A stretch of 64,000 bases of DNA. Source: an uncultured Saprospiraceae bacterium (GTDB lineage Bacteria > Bacteroidota > Bacteroidia > Chitinophagales > Saprospiraceae). The stretch covers positions 52,991 to 116,990 of the forward strand of contig CALDEM010000059.1 of the NCBI GenBank assembly GCA_937942435.1. The letters run 5' to 3'. The notes below the pieces were generated by a model that saw nothing but the letters and a program-made list of their open reading frames with translations, was not told where the DNA came from and ran no database searches. Below, piece after piece: positions 37,536 to 46,336 of this stretch (the stretch's first letter is position 1; each line of letters begins with the position of its first letter). The position numbers were made by a program, and so were the translations under genes.

Positions 37536-38129
37536 GTGGCCGAAGAACGTAACTTTCTTATACATCCGCTGTATATAATCATCACATTGGTATTAGCCGG
37601 TGTTACGTCATTATTCGTAGGATTTTCAGTGGCATATATTTATTCGCGTGTTCAAAATGGATTACCTCCAGTCGAGCTGCCTCCCCTGTTTTTTATCAAT
37701 ACTGTATTCTTAGTTGCTGCAAGCATCTTGTTGGTACGCACCAAAAGAGCCTATCTTAATGATCAGACTCGGACTTACAAGGTTTTGCTTTGGGTTGTAT
37801 TTGGCTTGACCATCATTTTCTTAATCTTTCAGATCATCGCATGGCAACAGATGTTAGAGATGAACATAGCTATCGCAGGGAGTAACCTCGGCTCATATCT
37901 ATATGTGATCAGCGGGATTCACTTTTTGCACGTGATTGCAGGGATACCATTTTTAGGCTATTTTATCTATGATGCTCGTAAGCGATTAGTCGAGCCAGCC
38001 AGTGTTTTGGTGTATTTATCTGACCCCGATAAGAAGAGACGATTGACAGTACTAAGCGTTTACTGGCATTTTTTAGATGGTTTGTGGATTTTCTTGGTTT
38101 TATTCTTTTTGATCAATCGACTCGTATGA
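37536..38129 (+). CDS. Cytochrome c oxidase subunit III-like protein (orphan)
   Basis: The 197-residue protein starts at GTG 37536 and has five hydrophobic segments with the subunit III signature ...GIHFLHVIAGIPFL... and a terminal ...VYWHFLDGLWIFLVLFF. Those His and Glu/Asp-containing helices are typical of heme-copper oxidase subunit III. No subunit I or II gene is next to it, so it either assists a distant oxidase or replaces a standard subunit. It is flanked by unrelated genes. Confidence 0.85.
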   Translation: MAEERNFLIHPLYIIITLVLAGVTSLFVGFSVAYIYSRVQNGLPPVELPPLFFINTVFLVAASILLVRTKRAYLNDQTRTYKVLLWVVFGLTIIFLIFQIIAWQQMLEMNIAIAGSNLGSYLYVISGIHFLHVIAGIPFLGYFIYDARKRLVEPASVLVYLSDPDKKRRLTVLSVYWHFLDGLWIFLVLFFLINRLV

Positions 38130-38188
38130 CAATAGGCTCTTGTCCAATTGGATACATATCTTATCTAATCCAGATGTATGAAAATGAT

Positions 38189-38196
38189 TAATTTTG
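38189..38196 (+). promoter_or_regulatory. Bacteroidota-type -7 box upstream of the TlpA lipoprotein
   Basis: TAATTTTG fits TAnnTTTG and ends 45 bp ahead of the ATG at 38242. No TTG sits at the expected -33 distance. Confidence 0.4.
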
Positions 38197-38241
38197 CGTT
38201 TCTATATCGTTATTAGCAATAATCTTAGTCAGAACTTTATC

Positions 38242-39282
38242 ATGAAGCAATTATCATACGTTCTCTTATTAGCAGTTGTTTTGTTAACGAGCTCTTGCCA
38301 GCAAGGTGCTTTCAATATCAACGGAGCCATTAGTGACGCTCAAAACTTATCAGTTTACTTCGATAAGGTAGAGCCCATCTCTAACACTAATAGTATCGTA
38401 GCAAGAGGCACTGCCGATGCGAGCGGCAACTTTTCGATATCACTTGAAGAGAAGCCTACAGTCGGTACTTATCGCGTAAGAATAGGAGCCAAGTCAGTCT
38501 TCTTGATCCTCAATGGAACAGAGACTGATATCAATATATCAGGAACCCTGAGCGATATATCTAAGTTTACTTATGGACTTACAGGTTCTCCTTTATCAGA
38601 AGCCTATACCGCTAAAATAAAAGACAATATCAATGGGTCGTTACCATTGGCTAGTCTCAAGACTTATGTACAAAATGAAGCAGATCCACTTGTGGCTATG
38701 ATGATCGGTACGCAGCGTTTTACACAAATGACAGAAGCGCCACTTCATGAAAACATCAGCAAAAAATTAACTGCAGCCTACCCAGATCTTGATGTTTCTC
38801 CTCAGTATGAAGGATTTGCAGCCTCGATGACACGCGAGTTGGCTAAGCAACAAGCATTAGCTAAGGTGAGGGTTGGTGAAGAAGCGCCAGATATCGCACT
38901 CCCGAGCGTCAATGGAAAAGATATGAAGCTATCCGACCTCAAAGGTCAAGTTGTTCTGTTGGACTTCTGGGCTAGTTGGTGTGGACCATGCAGACGAGAG
39001 AATCCTAATGTAGTGCGTGTCTATGACAAGTATAAGCCAGAGGGATTTACAGTATATAGTGTATCACTTGATAGACAACGTGATAGATGGATAAAGGCAA
39101 TCGAGAAGGATAACCTTAAGTGGGATTGGCATGTGAGTGACCTCAAATACTGGCAATCTCAAGCTGCCGCGACTTACGGCGTATCGAGCATACCTCGCAC
39201 CTTCTTGTTAGATCGTGATGGTAAGATCGCTGCGATCAACCCAAGACGTAATCTTGAAGAGGCAGTTAAAGGACTTCTATAG
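38242..39282 (+). CDS. TlpA-family thioredoxin-like lipoprotein with DUF4369-like N-terminus
   Basis: The start at 38242 gives 346 residues with a lipobox LTSSC near residue 18. An upstream in-frame codon at 38194 is unlikely because it has no signal peptide and lies inside the -7 box. A DUF4369-like beta domain (FNINGAISDAQNLSVYFDKV) is followed by a thioredoxin fold from about 215 with FWASWCGPCRREN and the cis-Pro SIPRTFLL. It should be a periplasmic thiol-disulfide reductase. It is the second such protein in the window, not adjacent to the first at 17385. Confidence 0.9.
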   Translation: MKQLSYVLLLAVVLLTSSCQQGAFNINGAISDAQNLSVYFDKVEPISNTNSIVARGTADASGNFSISLEEKPTVGTYRVRIGAKSVFLILNGTETDINISGTLSDISKFTYGLTGSPLSEAYTAKIKDNINGSLPLASLKTYVQNEADPLVAMMIGTQRFTQMTEAPLHENISKKLTAAYPDLDVSPQYEGFAASMTRELAKQQALAKVRVGEEAPDIALPSVNGKDMKLSDLKGQVVLLDFWASWCGPCRRENPNVVRVYDKYKPEGFTVYSVSLDRQRDRWIKAIEKDNLKWDWHVSDLKYWQSQAAATYGVSSIPRTFLLDRDGKIAAINPRRNLEEAVKGLL

Positions 39283-39291
39283 CGATAGCTG

Positions 39292-40053
39292 CTATTCTTT
39301 TTTATCGAGGCTTTCGCCAAATATCATATGACTTAATATCCCGGATGCCACAGCAGCATTGAGGGACTCTGCTGTCCTATTAGAAGCTCCCACTATATGT
39401 ATACGCTCATCTAAAGCAGACAGAACAGCTGTTGAGATGCCATGACCTTCGTTACCGATGACCAGACATAAGCGATCGGTCTTGATATGACTGTGAGTAC
39501 GACCATTGAGGTCAGCACCAATCTTATGAAATGCTGATAGCTCAGTTCCAAAATCATCTTTGCTCATGGTCAATAATCGAACATGGCCTATACTCCCCAT
39601 GGTAGCTTGCACCACCTTGGGGTTGTAAAAGTCTGCACTATCAACAGATCTAATCACACAGTCGACGCCATACCAATCCGCAATCCTTATGATTGATCCC
39701 ATATTTCCCGGGTCTTGGACATCATCCAGATATATGACCTTCTTGGCCCCCGCGAGTTCGTCACCGCTATGCTCAGGTATCTTCCATAATGCCAAGGCAT
39801 CAAGCGGATTAGTAAGCAGAGACAGCTTTTTTAACTCTTCTTTAGTACAAGATTGGACCAACCTAGGATTAACCCTAGTATCTATTGAATCCAACCATGA
39901 TGATATTGCATATAGTTGATGAAGAGAAGAAGCATCTTGGCTTAATAAAGAGCGCACAGACTTCTCTCCTTCTACGACGAATAAGTTATACTTTTGTCTA
40001 TACTTTTTCAGCTTAAGTGACTGAACGAACTTAATCGAAGACTTGGATACCAT
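39292..40053 (-). CDS. TrmH-family RNA 2'-O-methyltransferase
   Basis: The 253-residue protein has the SpoU/TrmH layout: a substrate-binding N-terminus (FVVEGEKSVRSLL), then a knotted SAM domain with LDDVQDPGNMGSIIR, LVIGNEGHGIS and SNRTAESLNAAVASGILSH. It should methylate a ribose in tRNA or rRNA. It is divergent from tamL with 28 bp between start codons, a pairing I regard as common in Bacteroidota. Confidence 0.93.
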   Translation of the reverse strand: MVSKSSIKFVQSLKLKKYRQKYNLFVVEGEKSVRSLLSQDASSLHQLYAISSWLDSIDTRVNPRLVQSCTKEELKKLSLLTNPLDALALWKIPEHSGDELAGAKKVIYLDDVQDPGNMGSIIRIADWYGVDCVIRSVDSADFYNPKVVQATMGSIGHVRLLTMSKDDFGTELSAFHKIGADLNGRTHSHIKTDRLCLVIGNEGHGISTAVLSALDERIHIVGASNRTAESLNAAVASGILSHMIFGESLDKKE

Positions 40054-40081
40054 AAAGACTTATAATCAGTGGCGGTGGAAC

Positions 40082-42373
40082 ATGGTAAAGGTAGCATATA
40101 TCTTAATTAGCGTGCTCATCATATCCAGTTGCGGATCGACCAAACACTTACAAGAAGAAGAGTTTGCTTTGATCAAGAACTTTTATAAAGTCAATACTAA
40201 AGATAAGCTCGTCAATAAAATCCTCCTTAAGAGCGACTTAAGAGGTCTACTAAAGCAAAAACCTGTAAAAAAGATATGGCTCAATCCTAGGACATGGGGC
40301 TCTCCCTTTACACTATATAAGCAAGTGCTTACAGAAGAGAGTGCATCTTCTATGGAGCAATACTTGAGAAACAGAAAAGGTTTCTATGAGGCCAAAGTCT
40401 CCTATGTTGAGAAGTTTAAAAAGAATAAAGTCGAGGTCACTTATATGATCGACTTAGGTGAGCGATATTATATCAGCTCTATCGAACTTGAGAGTCAAGA
40501 TCCTGAGTTAGCAGAGTTGTTCTCACTCTACGATAACAACCGCAAGATCAATGTTGGAGACCCACTTGATGCTTCTACATTCGATATTGAAGAACGTCGA
40601 CTTGTTGAGCTAGCTCAAAACAACGGATATGCAGAATTCAATCCTAACTTTATAGAATTCAGAGGGGATAGTTCTAGTCATCAAGTCCCAGTAAAAATCT
40701 ATGTATACAATCCGCTCAATAGAGACAGCCACCAGCAATATCGAATCGGTGAGATCAATGTATATACAGAACATATAGCAGGTACAGATCCACAATTTGA
40801 AAGAGTGGACACTTCAGAAGATCGAAAGTATTATGCCAAGACTGAAGACTTTATAGTAGCACCAGCCAGTATAGAAAAAGTCTTATCGCTGAAAGAAGGA
40901 GAACTATACGCAAAGAGAAACCAACTGCTAACCAACAGAACACTTTCTAGACTTAGCCCTTATCGGTTTGTGCAGCTTGATCCAAAGAGAAGTGTTCTTG
41001 CTGATACGATCTACGATTTTGATATATATCTAACACCACTTAAGCACAAGTGGGCTTTTGATATGGGAGCTAACTTGTTTTACTCTTTGCTCAATCAAAC
41101 GCCAAGTGTGCAATCTCAAGATCTGTTTGGATTTGGAGGTAACATAGGTTGGACTAATCGCAACTTTAAAAGAAAAGCAATCGCACATAGTTTTGGATTA
41201 GAGGGAACTTTTGAATTTCAGATTCCATCTTTTAGAGCCAACACGTTTAGTATACAAGCGAACAATTCATTTTCTATCCCGCACATCGTAGATATCATCA
41301 AGCTATCCCCTTTTCTCAATAAAGTAGGGCTCATCACTGACAAGTCATATAAGAATCTAAATCTTTATGGCAATACCGATGTAGAGTTTAGTTTTGGTGT
41401 TACAGATATATTTGCAGCTTACAGACTCAATACTGTGAATGCGGCATGGTCTTACAAGTTTCAACCAGATGAATACAATCGCTATATCTGGACACAGGTG
41501 GGCATCAATGTTTTGGACACTGAGATAGATCCTAACTTTCAAGGAAGCATACTCGACGACAACCCGCTATTAGAAAAAAGTTTTAGTGATTACTTGTTCA
41601 CAGGTTTTATATTTAAAGAACTCAACATCTTTAGACAATCAAAGACCACTCCTCGAGGATCATACTTTGCCTTTATAGGCAACTTGGAAGTATCTGGATT
41701 AGAAAACTGGCTCTTAAATAAAAGTGTCAATCTTTTATCTAGCTACGATGATACATGGCGAATAGGTGGGCTCAACTTTGCCAACTTTGTAAGATTAGAA
41801 AGCGATATCCGATATTATAAAAAGATAAAAGATCGATCCACATTTGCAGCTCGATTCAATGTTGGGATTGCTATCCCATATGGCAACATCAACACTGGAG
41901 AAGACCAGGTAGTCCCATTTGTTAAGTCATTCTTTGTTGGAGGTCCCAATAGCCTGAGAGGATGGCAGCTCCGTGAGCTAGGGCCTGGCGCCTATAGCGA
42001 CCTCGTTTTAAATCCCATCGACAATCAACCTTTCTTTCAGACAGGTGACTTTAAGTTAGAGATGAATCTCGAATATCGCTTTGACTTATTCTGGTTTTGG
42101 GAAGGCACTCTGTTTGCAGACGCAGGCAATGTATGGACACTTAGAAATGACCCTACCCGCATAGGCTCAAAACTCAGCAGTAGCTTTCTGGATGAGATAG
42201 CCATGAGCGTAGGCTATGGACTGAGAGCAGATTTTGATTACTTCTTATTGCGATTTGATTTTGGGTATAAACTTAGGAGTCCCTTTGCGGATCCGGAGAC
42301 CAACTCACATATCATCTGGAACCAAAACAATCTGCTGGGCAATGTAAACTTTGCAATTAACTACCCGTTCTAA
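40082..42373 (+). CDS. tamL: TamL-type BamA/TamA family outer membrane lipoprotein
   Basis: With the ATG at 40082 the protein is 763 residues, starting with a lipoprotein signal ending ISSC (Cys17); an upstream ATG at 40043 lacks one. POTRA-like modules (YYISSIELESQDPEL and the following 200 residues) precede a C-terminal Omp85 barrel with SFFVGGPNSLRGWQLRELGPG. A lipidated BamA/TamA protein is the TamL variant of Bacteroidota, which works with TamB in outer-membrane assembly. A tamB gene is not in the window. It runs tail-to-tail into the LptF/G gene with 17 bp overlap. Confidence 0.88.
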   Translation: MVKVAYILISVLIISSCGSTKHLQEEEFALIKNFYKVNTKDKLVNKILLKSDLRGLLKQKPVKKIWLNPRTWGSPFTLYKQVLTEESASSMEQYLRNRKGFYEAKVSYVEKFKKNKVEVTYMIDLGERYYISSIELESQDPELAELFSLYDNNRKINVGDPLDASTFDIEERRLVELAQNNGYAEFNPNFIEFRGDSSSHQVPVKIYVYNPLNRDSHQQYRIGEINVYTEHIAGTDPQFERVDTSEDRKYYAKTEDFIVAPASIEKVLSLKEGELYAKRNQLLTNRTLSRLSPYRFVQLDPKRSVLADTIYDFDIYLTPLKHKWAFDMGANLFYSLLNQTPSVQSQDLFGFGGNIGWTNRNFKRKAIAHSFGLEGTFEFQIPSFRANTFSIQANNSFSIPHIVDIIKLSPFLNKVGLITDKSYKNLNLYGNTDVEFSFGVTDIFAAYRLNTVNAAWSYKFQPDEYNRYIWTQVGINVLDTEIDPNFQGSILDDNPLLEKSFSDYLFTGFIFKELNIFRQSKTTPRGSYFAFIGNLEVSGLENWLLNKSVNLLSSYDDTWRIGGLNFANFVRLESDIRYYKKIKDRSTFAARFNVGIAIPYGNINTGEDQVVPFVKSFFVGGPNSLRGWQLRELGPGAYSDLVLNPIDNQPFFQTGDFKLEMNLEYRFDLFWFWEGTLFADAGNVWTLRNDPTRIGSKLSSSFLDEIAMSVGYGLRADFDYFLLRFDFGYKLRSPFADPETNSHIIWNQNNLLGNVNFAINYPF

Positions 42374-43967
42374 CCATCCGGCCGAAACCTCTCTTCAAGA
42401 TACTTTTTATAAATGGAATAATGATGGGCTTACTATCATTGAGTGCTCGCCAAGAAAGATAAACGGCAAATGGAATCAAAATAAGACATGGCAACCAAGC
42501 ACCTGCCTCAGGAGAGAGGGCCCCACTGCCCATCAACTTCTTCCCAATGATATCTGACATTACAAAAGTGATATAAAAACCAATGGCAATTAGTAAAGGA
42601 TATCCAAACCCACCTTTTTTAACAATGGCTCCAGCTGGTGCTCCTATAAATAGAAAAATAATACAAACTAACGCACGAGAATATATCTGATGTAGACTAA
42701 AGACGTATCTCGCCTTTGTCCTATCGATAACCGTTACTTCGTTTTTATTGTTTCCATTAAAACTTGATAGAGCATATGCATTCTTCTGACTAAGCTCCAG
42801 CAACTTCTTTTTGTTCTTTACGGTGATGACATCCATGATGGAAGATACCTCTTCTTTTATCCAATCAGTTTTTATTGAAATCAGAGAGTCCGGAGTAGAA
42901 AAATTATCTTTTTTGATCATTGGCTTTTTAGAAAATCTTTTCTTAAGTCCTTTTTTCTTAGCTGCCAACTCTATCTTTTTAGTGATGTTGTTAGACTCCG
43001 CTTTTGTCATCTCCAACATTTCTTCAGTTCGAGCTGTGGTATCTGTAAGTGGATTTTTAAGAATGTTAAAATTATGTCGATTCTTATCTCTCACTTCTTG
43101 GGCAGAGATACTCATAGAGTCAATGACAGTTAGGAGCTCTGAAGTATTCATCATATCGTACTCTTTATAAGAGATATTGACGATACTGTTGTCGAGCATT
43201 TCTGCGAGGTTAAAGACCTTACGCAGATTGGCAAACTTGATCCTCATCATCGGCCTTGCATAACTATTGAAACCCTTATGGTTTCTAACTGCAGATTGCC
43301 CTCTTACTTCTTTGACTTGATAGCCATCTTTGAGGTCCATGACGAGATATTTGCGATCAGAGGAGGTGTACATCTCTCCATGCTTAGCTCTTGTCATATG
43401 ATACACACTATTATCTTGATCAGTATGATCATATATCATGATGTCATCCAACGTTCTCCCATCGTCATACTTCTTGCCTACCCTAATCGAAAAGTCCTTG
43501 AACTCTCTGTTGAATATCTTTTCATCAAAGGCAAATGTGAGGCTGTTGGTCTTCATATCCCTCATCTTTTTCTCAAAGCTCCGATTGACTGAAGGCTTTA
43601 TAACATTTGACGCAAGTATCGAAAAGAAAAATACGCCTGTAGCTACAACAAACCCTGGCATCAATAAGCGGATAAAAGATATCCCAGCTGACTTAGCACT
43701 GGAGAGCTCATACTTCTCTGCCATGTCACCATAGACCATCACACTGCTCAGCAGTATAGTCAGCGGTAATGCCAGTGGTATCATCACTAAAGAAAAGTAA
43801 TACATCAGCTCCACAAAATCCAATGGACCATAACCCTTACCCAGGATCTTATCTATCTCTTTCCACAGCCGCTGCATCATCAATACGAACTCGACGATAA
43901 AGAACGCCAAGACGCATGGACCTATAAAACCCTTAAAAAATAATCGATCTAGTACCTTAAATCTCAA
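42357..43967 (-). CDS. LptF/LptG-family permease
   Basis: The 536-residue inner-membrane protein fits LptF/LptG (YjgP/YjgQ): three N-terminal and three C-terminal helices around a large periplasmic domain. The start KVLDRLFFKGFIGPCVLAFFI and the later RALVCIIFLFIGAPAGAIVKKGG segments are typical. Together with LptB and LptC these permeases extract lipopolysaccharide for outer-membrane export. Bacteroidota have longer periplasmic domains, as here. Whether it is F or G cannot be decided. It ends inside the 3' end of tamL. Confidence 0.92.
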   Translation of the reverse strand: MRFKVLDRLFFKGFIGPCVLAFFIVEFVLMMQRLWKEIDKILGKGYGPLDFVELMYYFSLVMIPLALPLTILLSSVMVYGDMAEKYELSSAKSAGISFIRLLMPGFVVATGVFFFSILASNVIKPSVNRSFEKKMRDMKTNSLTFAFDEKIFNREFKDFSIRVGKKYDDGRTLDDIMIYDHTDQDNSVYHMTRAKHGEMYTSSDRKYLVMDLKDGYQVKEVRGQSAVRNHKGFNSYARPMMRIKFANLRKVFNLAEMLDNSIVNISYKEYDMMNTSELLTVIDSMSISAQEVRDKNRHNFNILKNPLTDTTARTEEMLEMTKAESNNITKKIELAAKKKGLKKRFSKKPMIKKDNFSTPDSLISIKTDWIKEEVSSIMDVITVKNKKKLLELSQKNAYALSSFNGNNKNEVTVIDRTKARYVFSLHQIYSRALVCIIFLFIGAPAGAIVKKGGFGYPLLIAIGFYITFVMSDIIGKKLMGSGALSPEAGAWLPCLILIPFAVYLSWRALNDSKPIIIPFIKSILKRGFGRMVRTGS

Positions 43968-44043
43968 TCTGTCCTCTGATATTTGAGTTATTGTGTAACA
44001 AAGTAACGCATATCTGCGTCTGCAATATATAATACGTTAAAAA

Positions 44044-44529
44044 GTGCTGGAAGCTGTATTACCCATAAAGGACAAATTATATCGATATGCGCTACGTATC
44101 GTCGGTAACAAGATGGCAGCAGAAGATGTCATCCAAGAAGTCCTTATAAAGGTATGGCAGAAGAAAGAGCATCTGGAAAAGGTAGAGAATAAGGAAGCAT
44201 GGTGTATGACCGTCACGCGAAACCTGTCTCTGGATAAACTCAGAAAGAAGAAAGTGATCCTGGATGATGTAGATGATCACCGTAATATCTCTGACGATCA
44301 GATGACTCCGTATAGAGCGCTACAAAGCGATGACACTATGCAGATAATCAAAGAGGCAATCAATGAACTACCAGAGGCGCAACAGCAGGTGATACACCTG
44401 AGAGATGTAGAGGGATATACGTATCAAGAGATAGCAGATATCACGGGCTTCAGCAATGACAAAGTAAAGGTATACTTACATAGAGCGAGAATAACATTAA
44501 GACATAAACTGACAAGCATATACGCATGA
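44044..44529 (+). CDS. ECF sigma-70 family RNA polymerase sigma factor
   Basis: The 161-residue protein has region 2 (LYRYALRIVGNKMAAEDVIQ split from EVLIKVWQKKE) and region 4 (AQQQVIHLRDVEGYTYQEIA then a helix-turn-helix). GTG at 44044 is the best start: a TAA stop lies two codons upstream and the next ATG (44113) would cut region 2. The 4-base overlap (ATGA) with the next gene shows translational coupling. Confidence 0.93.
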   Translation: MLEAVLPIKDKLYRYALRIVGNKMAAEDVIQEVLIKVWQKKEHLEKVENKEAWCMTVTRNLSLDKLRKKKVILDDVDDHRNISDDQMTPYRALQSDDTMQIIKEAINELPEAQQQVIHLRDVEGYTYQEIADITGFSNDKVKVYLHRARITLRHKLTSIYA

Positions 44530-44966
44530 AAGAAGTAAAAAACATAGCTTCTCTGACCGAGAAATACTGGGCAGGAGCAACCACGCTGAAGGAAGAACAG
44601 ATCCTCAGAGATCACTATAGCTCAAAGCGTGATATCAGCTCACCAGAGTCAGCACTATTCTCTTTCATGAAGCAAGAGCAAACTGTAACTTACAGTAAGA
44701 CAGTCCAGATGCCTCAAGCTAGTAAGAATAGATGGACCATGAAATTGCTATCGATAGCAGCAGTTGGTCTTGTATTAATGGTATCGTGGTTTGGCATGAA
44801 CCAAATGAATAAGGCTAATAACGAAGTCGTTATAGATGACCCAGAATTAGCTATGGAAATTACAAAAGAAGCATTTGCACTACTCAATGGTAAGATGGGA
44901 AAGAGCAAAGCAGTTATAAGAGAAAACATTGCACATCTTGATAAAACATTCATTTTTAAAAATTAA
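44526..44966 (+). CDS. Putative anti-sigma membrane protein
   Basis: The 146-residue product has a cytoplasmic N-terminus (EVKNIASLTEKYWAGATTLKEE), one membrane helix at about 74-93 and a short outer tail. It overlaps the sigma gene by 4 bp. A single-helix protein just after an ECF sigma factor usually inhibits it. No zinc anti-sigma motif (HxxxCxxC) is visible, so the anti-sigma role is inference from order and topology. Confidence 0.6.
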   Translation: MKEVKNIASLTEKYWAGATTLKEEQILRDHYSSKRDISSPESALFSFMKQEQTVTYSKTVQMPQASKNRWTMKLLSIAAVGLVLMVSWFGMNQMNKANNEVVIDDPELAMEITKEAFALLNGKMGKSKAVIRENIAHLDKTFIFKN

Positions 44967-44990
44967 TAATCACCAAGACAATTAATAGTT

Positions 44991-45509
44991 ATGAAAAAGT
45001 TCAGTATAATTTTAGCGATATCTTTTTTAGCATTCTCGATGCAGGCGCAGAACATAGCCAGCTTCTTAGAAAAGCTAGAAGATGGAGACGACTACGGAGT
45101 TATCACCATCAATAGAGAGATGTTTAAGATGTTCGCATCATTTGATGTGGATCTCGGAGATGATGAGAGAGCGATCAAAGACTTGATCAGCAACATCAAC
45201 AAGGTAAAAGTCTATATCAATGAGGATAGCGGCACTTATGAAGAGTATAAAGAGATCAAAGGTCTAGCAAGTAGTACCTCTATGGAGAACCTCATCTCTG
45301 TCAAAGATGGAGGCGAAAGAGTGGATCTGTTTACTAATCCAACTTCTGAAGATGGAGTAGTCAATGGCTTACTACTGATCGTAAGAGAGGATACACAAAA
45401 TGTGTTTATCCATATGGACGGCAAAATCAACCTTAAAGATCTTGCTAAGCTCACCGAGCAACTTAATATAGATGGCTTAGATCACCTTAAGAAGATCAAT
45501 AAAGGATAA
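44991..45509 (+). CDS. DUF4252 protein
   Basis: The 172-residue protein starts with a signal peptide (FSIILAISFLAFSMQAQ) and continues with the DUF4252 pattern (YGVITINREMFKMFASFDVD and KVKVYINEDSGTYEEYKEI split over two segments). DUF4252 genes often follow ECF sigma and anti-sigma genes in Bacteroidota. It probably reports on the envelope, but its function is unknown. It starts 24 bp after the membrane protein and ends before the hairpin at 45536. Confidence 0.85.
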   Translation: MKKFSIILAISFLAFSMQAQNIASFLEKLEDGDDYGVITINREMFKMFASFDVDLGDDERAIKDLISNINKVKVYINEDSGTYEEYKEIKGLASSTSMENLISVKDGGERVDLFTNPTSEDGVVNGLLLIVREDTQNVFIHMDGKINLKDLAKLTEQLNIDGLDHLKKINKG

Positions 45510-45535
45510 TCAAGAGAAGATTTGTTAGATACAAG

Positions 45536-45569
45536 GCAGGGCTCTACTTCGCAAGAAGTAGGGCCCTGC
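45536..45569 (+). terminator. Hairpin after the sigma/DUF4252 operon
   Basis: Bases 45536-45550 and 45555-45569 form a 15-bp stem with one G-U pair and a GCAA tetraloop. Only a weak T stretch follows, so it is probably a terminator or an mRNA 3'-end stabiliser. Confidence 0.7.
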
Positions 45570-45600
45570 TTAATATACCATCTATTGTATAGATCAATGA

Positions 45601-45608
45601 TATCTTTG
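45601..45608 (+). promoter_or_regulatory. Bacteroidota-type -7 box upstream of the rhomboid gene
   Basis: TATCTTTG fits TAnnTTTG, 33 bp ahead of the ATG. A TTG at 45585-45587 is closer than the usual -33 spacing (13 bp instead of about 19). Confidence 0.4.
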
Positions 45609-45641
45609 CAAGCTTCAACCATCACTTACTAAATCATATAA

Positions 45642-46253
45642 ATGATCACCATAGGCATCGTTATAATCACATGTGCAATCTCATACTTTGCGCTCAATCA
45701 ACCACAGTTGCTCAACAAGCTATGTCATCATCCATTCTTAGAGCGCAATCACGGTGAGTATCATCGCTTAGTCAGTGCGGGTTTTGTACATGGCAGCTTT
45801 CCTCATCTGGCTATTAATATGTTTGTACTTTTCCAATTTGGACAGATTGTGGAGGAGCTGCTCACTCATCTATATGGCACATTTATAGGTAACATGATCT
45901 ATGTAGTATTCTACCTTACAGCAATTGTCGTTGCCAATATGGGAACCTTCTTCAAGCATGGCGACAACAGTAGATTCAGTAGTGTAGGTGCTTCAGGGGT
46001 GACCTCTGCTATCGTCTTCATTTATGCCTTTTTAGATCCTTGGCAAATGTTTTTATGGCCACCTCTACCAGCGATCATTATGGCCGTCTTATACATAGGA
46101 TACAGCTCTTGGGCGAGCAACAAAGGACGTGATAACATCGACCATCTTGCACATCTATATGGAGCCCTCTATGGTATCTTTTTTATACTCATAGCATATC
46201 CAGAGAGTCTCAACATCTTCCTCACACGGCTATTATCCTTCTCTGGATTTTAG
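45642..46253 (+). CDS. Rhomboid-family intramembrane serine protease
   Basis: The 203-residue protein has six hydrophobic segments. The nucleophile is Ser118 in GASG and the His partner lies in DHLAHLYG (His168 or His171). LVSAGFVHGSFPHLAINMFVLF is the conserved first-helix region with its HxxxN element. Rhomboids cleave membrane proteins within the bilayer. It has its own promoter box and no close partner gene. Confidence 0.92.
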   Translation: MITIGIVIITCAISYFALNQPQLLNKLCHHPFLERNHGEYHRLVSAGFVHGSFPHLAINMFVLFQFGQIVEELLTHLYGTFIGNMIYVVFYLTAIVVANMGTFFKHGDNSRFSSVGASGVTSAIVFIYAFLDPWQMFLWPPLPAIIMAVLYIGYSSWASNKGRDNIDHLAHLYGALYGIFFILIAYPESLNIFLTRLLSFSGF

Positions 46254-46336
46254 AAAGGCGTCTTCTCTATGACATGAAAATGTTACGCAATACTTAAGAA
46301 ACAGCTTTGAAAGTTGGGAAGGTCTAATATTGAGAT

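Noticed and set aside
38194..38241. Upstream start for the TlpA lipoprotein
   Set aside because: It overlaps the -7 box and would put extra residues ahead of the lipoprotein signal.
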